Origin: Rhabdornis inornatus
Lineage: Eukaryota; Chordata; Aves; Passeriformes; Rhabdornithidae
NCBI GenBank assembly: GCA_013397075.1
Contig: VWZS01002739.1
Coordinates: 187,312 to 251,311 of the forward strand
Length of the DNA: 64,000 nt
Direction of reading: 5' to 3'
Part shown: piece by piece, positions 59,739-64,000 of the stretch
How the letters are laid out: each line of letters starts with the position of its first letter
Numbering within the stretch: the stretch's first letter is position 1
Notes under the pieces: generated by a model
What the model was told of the DNA's origin: nothing
The model's input: the letters and a program-made list of their open reading frames with translations, nothing else
Database searches by the model: none
Made by a program: the position numbers and the translations under genes

Positions 59739-62700
59739 CCCAAATTTAGGGATTAGAATTAATTTTTTCAGTAAAAAAATCTTGTTTTATGCAATCAGTA
59801 TTTTAACAGTGTCATCCATCTCTGTTACCTTGAATTAGGAAATATGGCACAGGTCAGCCTTACTCTTTTTATAAACTTTTAGTTTACTGCTATACCAAGA
59901 TGATGGAATATGTATGAGAACATAAGCTTACTTTTAACCAGCATCCCATTTTCTGAAGCATTCTATCATGTCTTTTCAAGTGTTGAAGGTTCTTGGCAGC
60001 TGAAATAAAGGATTCACTCTAAGGGGACTAGAGAACAATTTGCTGTCTTTTGTAGTACTTCTCTATCATGAAGATATCTAATAAACTAAAAGATAAAAAT
60101 CAGACTAGCAGTGAAGAAAATAAATTCTTCCAAGTAGCATATTGTATTTTATAGGTCCAGTTTAAGATCTTTCATGCAATTTGATTTTTAATGTGGCTCT
60201 TCAGTGCAAGTCTTTTCCTTTTCCCTCTGTTAAAGCAGGTGTGAATCATAAACATGCCATTTTTAATTTAGCAGGTACTGATCCTGTCAGTATATCTGTA
60301 CAACTTACTAGTTGTTGACAAGAATCTGACCTCTCTGCAGTAACTCATTGAGATAAAGACATTTTCTAGGCTGGTGTCTGAAGCATGAAGTTTTGAAAGG
60401 GAAAGCTTGGATTTTAATATACACAATCATCAAAATGGAAAGAACATATCACTCCAGCTTGATGTTTGTAATATAATAAAGCATAATATGTTTCCATTAG
60501 CTGCAGAGGTGTGGGAGGAATTCAAAAAAAGAAAGCCTGATGACTTTTGGTCCAGCTGTCATGACATTTTTGTGTTGTCCAGTTCTTAGCTTTCTGAAAT
60601 GGACACTAATACGTATTCACATTGTCAGATATGCCAGCAAGGATTTTCTTTCTGCCAGAAATGGCAGTGATGTTTGGACACAATTTGAGGTAATTCTAGG
60701 CATGGATATAATTTTGTAAGTAAAGTATGTTTGTCTTATGCCACAGCAGAGTCAAGAAAGTATTTAGCAAACAGTAAGTGGAAGAAGGTCAGGGAGAGGG
60801 TTATCACTCTTGACATTGATGTGTTCTCTTTTGCACTGCATAGCAGAAGCTGGGCTCTGAAAAGCATGCACTTAAGAAACCCTTGTCCCTTTTTTGATTG
60901 CTTGGACTTGACATTTAGCATGTTTTCCCTGTATTACTGACTGTTCACATACAACCTCATTTAATAATGTATTTCAGAGTCTCTAAATATTTAAGTTTCA
61001 TAGTTTGTCCCCAGATACCAGATTTTGGTTGCTTTCTCTCAAGCATTCTTTTGATTTTTGGACCTGTTCTAACTAAACCAATTTTTGAATTACACTGGGC
61101 TATTACTATGGAATGATTAGAATAACAGAGATGTGAGGATTCAGAATAGTATTTGATTCTGCTTTCAACTTTCTCTTGCTTTTGGGAAGGTAATATTGCT
61201 TCTTAATATCATGTATATCAAAGAAAGTCAGAATGTTTTATGACATTCTCATAGAATATTCTATAATTTGCATCCTCAGACCAAAATAGAAGTATATACA
61301 AAATGTCATGAAAAGTATAAGAAGCTAGCACAAAAAAGTTTACCTAAATCTAATTATTAGAATATTTTAAAGATAAATACATTAACTGCTACAATATCTA
61401 GCAGTTACAAAGAAAGCTAGTTTGAAGGTTTTTGATTGATCAGTCTATTTAAATTCTGTATACTACTCAACCAATGATGGAATGAGCTATGTTAAAAGCA
61501 CATTATTAGTGTTGCTATGCAGCCACTGTTACAGCTGTTTCTCAAAAAAATATGTAAAAGTAACTTTATTCGTACAGACCCAAGCCTGCAGCCCTGTTAC
61601 TCTCAACATACAGGAATGCTGAGTTCCAAAGTACAAATTTCTTGATGACAGGAAATGAACCTCAAATTTATATTCACAGAATTCAGCAAGTACATTGATA
61701 TCTGTAAGCAATTTAGTCACTATGACTTTGTTAGGTGCTTACTTATTTATTAACAGTGATCTTGGAGCAGATCTTTTAAAATTTTATTTTCTATTCAAGA
61801 GTGAAAAGGGTGAGAAAATGCAGAAATAAGTTTTGATTTGTTTAAGTTGCATCTGAACACTGGATTTGCAAATTAGTGAACAGCAGTCTCCATATGGTAT
61901 TTCGAATTACTGAGATGAGGCATCACACTGCACTTAATGCTGAAACAAACAGTTTGTGCATATGCATATCACAGCTATTTAGTACCTATACTCAAAGGAA
62001 TTTTCCAGACACTAATACATTTATGGTATTGTGGAATACAGACTGATTGACCAAAAGAATGATACTGGTTGACTTGCAGCAAAACCCAAACCATTGAAGT
62101 TAATGACAATATTGCCATGATTATTCGGAACATTACAGTTGTACACAGTGACCACACATGAGATTCCTAGTGGCCACGTGAAGTCACCATAACATTGAGT
62201 TAAACAACATTAAGTTGATTATATTGGAAGAATATTAAAAATTTCTAAATTCTATGATAGAAATGTCTGAAAATCTTTAAAGTACATTTAGGTATTTTCC
62301 TAAATTATACATTCCAGTACAAAAAATCAGTACTTCAGGGAGGTCCCATTGTTTGCAACTATTAAATAATTCTTTATTTGCTAATTTGAAATTTCTTTGT
62401 TTGCTACCTCTTGCATAATTTATTATGAAGACTATACTTCATACCTTGATGGTTTTCACTCAGAATTGAATGGCTTGTCATTATCTTAATTTCTGATAAA
62501 AGTGAAATATAATAAAACACAAGGGCACAGGACAAACAAGGAACATTCAGGACCATAGAACTTCATTCCAGAAAAGAAAAAAAAATCGGCACAGTAATCC
62601 CAATTTCCTGTGAAAGTATAAAAACTATTTCAGACTTCCATGTACTTTATTACGAAAAATATATTTACTTCAGGTAAAACTTGAGTTGCAAAAGACTGGA

Positions 62701-64000
62701 ATTGTGTGAAATTTTTGTTTGTGCATTTAGTATTTGTAAGGCATTTATATTTGAATGATGAAAGTTACATACATAAAGGTTTATGGCATAAAGTTAAAAC
62801 CATGTCTCTATGAAAATGTGTGGTCAACATCACCTGTAAGAAAATTGTATTTCCCTAGAAAGGCTAGGGTCTCAGTGAATAATATCAGGTATTGTTTCAT
62901 GATGAACTATCTGGAACAACTGACTCTAAAATTTCCTGTATCAGAAAAAAGTAAAATATAATGTAATTTCTGTACTAAACATAGTCCATTTAAAGGTACT
63001 GTTACCAAACAGGTTAGATTTCATAGGAAGACAGTGAGAGTATTTTGTTTCACGCAGCCAAATTGAAGGATGCACAGGATCACATTCAGCGAAGTATCGT
63101 TTCTCTGCTCTTTACGGAATTTTGTAATAATAAATTCTCAAAATCTCTTCTCACACATTGTGAAAATAATTTCCATTCTGTTTTGGCTTCCACAGGTCAT
63201 ATTTTCCTAAAACATAAAAACAATATAATGATGTTCCAGGAGTAATTTTCTCTAATAAATAAATAAGTTAACAATTAAAATTGTATTTTAGACTGACTTT
63301 TTGCTTCACAAAAGGTTTTTAACATCTTAAGGGGAATGAGATTCTGTTGTCAGACCATGAATTTACAAATTAATTCTTCTGGTCCTTGTGTTTGTAACAA
63401 AAATCTTAAAAGCACAGAATTACTTAACCTAATCTCCAGTTTCTCAACTGTCTTGTCCATTTGGAATATTTTCACTTAGTTAGAAAAGCTGATATTTAAT
63501 TTTCAGTAATGCTGACTAACAAACTCCTTAGATAGGCACACAAGGAAAAAAAAGTGATATGCACTTGACAAAAAGCAGAAGTTTCTGCTTTAGGCTGCCA
63601 AATTTAGGAACAAATTTGAGAAATTACTAATAATGGAAAATCTTTGTTAAAGTAATCTTTTGTTTTCCCACACCTGGCTTTAAAAAAATTAAGAACAGAC
63701 TATCCAGTGACACCTATGCAAAGATTTAATTTTGGGATGAAGGTACTAAATTTCAATGTCTAGACTTCTTTATAGTCTGTGGAGTTGTCTAAAAATAAAG
63801 AACCACTAATAAATTCTGCTCATTTATTATTGAAAAGAGACAATATGCATAAAGTATATTCCCTCTTTCTCTCTCCGCTTCTTTCACAGGGGTAAGAAAG
63901 GATTAAAAAACCCCAATAAAGCAAACGAGCAAACAAATAAACCCCAGGCTTTTTAACAAAATAAAATCACTATACTGCTTTGGAGACTATAAAACTGTGT

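Larger units (their letters stand above)
1..64000 (+). other. CSMD3: CSMD3 gene body, internal part (14 exons plus introns)
   Basis: The whole window lies inside one gene on the + strand. Joined in order, the 14 exons give 698 codons with no stop, alternating Sushi and CUB modules. CSMD3 is chosen over CSMD1 and CSMD2 because residue runs such as PLATSNQILLRFSAKSGASA and CGGNLTGPAGVILSPNYPQP match my recollection of vertebrate CSMD3; the CSMD1 equivalents differ clearly. Known of the family: a very large type I membrane protein of about 3700 residues, with 14 CUB domains, more than 25 Sushi domains, one transmembrane helix and a short cytoplasmic tail, expressed mainly in brain and linked to dendrite development. 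The relative CSMD1 restrains complement; whether CSMD3 does so cannot be read from this sequence. Promoter, first exon, 3' end and polyadenylation site are outside the window. Confidence 0.92.
53545..64000 (+). other. CSMD3: CSMD3 intron after last visible exon (5' part)
   Basis: The intron starts with a strong GTAAGG donor and runs past the window end. It holds a TTTG repeat (54886), a cluster of CR1 fragments (55748-57853) and a GTAT repeat (59690). From 57.9 to 64 kb it is AT-rich with no exon, RNA gene or recognised element. The next Sushi exon lies beyond 64000. Confidence 0.85.

Noticed and set aside
1..64000. A bacterial-type or novel gene system (operon, CRISPR, defence genes)
   Set aside because: The window is ordinary vertebrate intron-exon DNA. 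No dense gene clusters, direct-repeat arrays with spacers or ribosome-binding sites are present.

Overview
The window is vertebrate nuclear DNA from a bird, most probably a neoavian species. It is AT-rich and intron-dominated. It carries 3'-truncated CR1 LINE copies and fragments of endogenous-retrovirus LTRs of kinds I recognise from bird genomes. Fourteen short coding exons on the + strand belong to one gene, CSMD3 (CUB and Sushi multiple domains 3). No other gene, tRNA, rRNA or CRISPR array is supported.

Layout: 1-10576 is intron upstream of the first visible exon. The exons then run in strict domain order. A Sushi exon (10577-10768) is followed by a CUB in two exons (15179-15305, 16834-17036) and a Sushi exon (25189-25380). 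Next come a CUB in two exons (27526-27664, 30185-30372), a Sushi exon (32227-32421) and a CUB in three exons (34764-34880, 36641-36754, 38598-38693). Last are a Sushi exon (45817-46020) and a CUB in three exons (47114-47238, 47853-47949, 53440-53544). From 53545 to 64000 is the start of the next intron. The exons total 2094 bp (698 codons), all reading phases join, and no exon has a stop or frameshift. Counting back from the C-terminal end of the family's layout as I remember it, these are Sushi 7 to CUB 11 of 14 CUBs. That numbering is an inference.

Together the exons encode a middle stretch of the long extracellular part of a single-pass neuronal membrane protein. The ends of the gene (promoter, signal peptide, tandem-Sushi region, transmembrane segment) lie outside the window.

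The introns hold CR1 fragments in both orientations, several LTR fragments, microsatellites, two short tandem duplications, three short perfect inverted repeats and a long pyrimidine-rich stretch with a 39-base poly-T run. Two ambiguous bases (12610, 22265) show this is draft assembly.

I found no novel biological system. The observations most worth checking are a GC-AG intron at 47239-47852, a CUB domain (34764-38693) that seems to lack the calcium-site acids kept by its three neighbours, the strand-asymmetric stretch near 11.1-13.6 kb, and the 20-bp-arm hairpin at 7093-7137.
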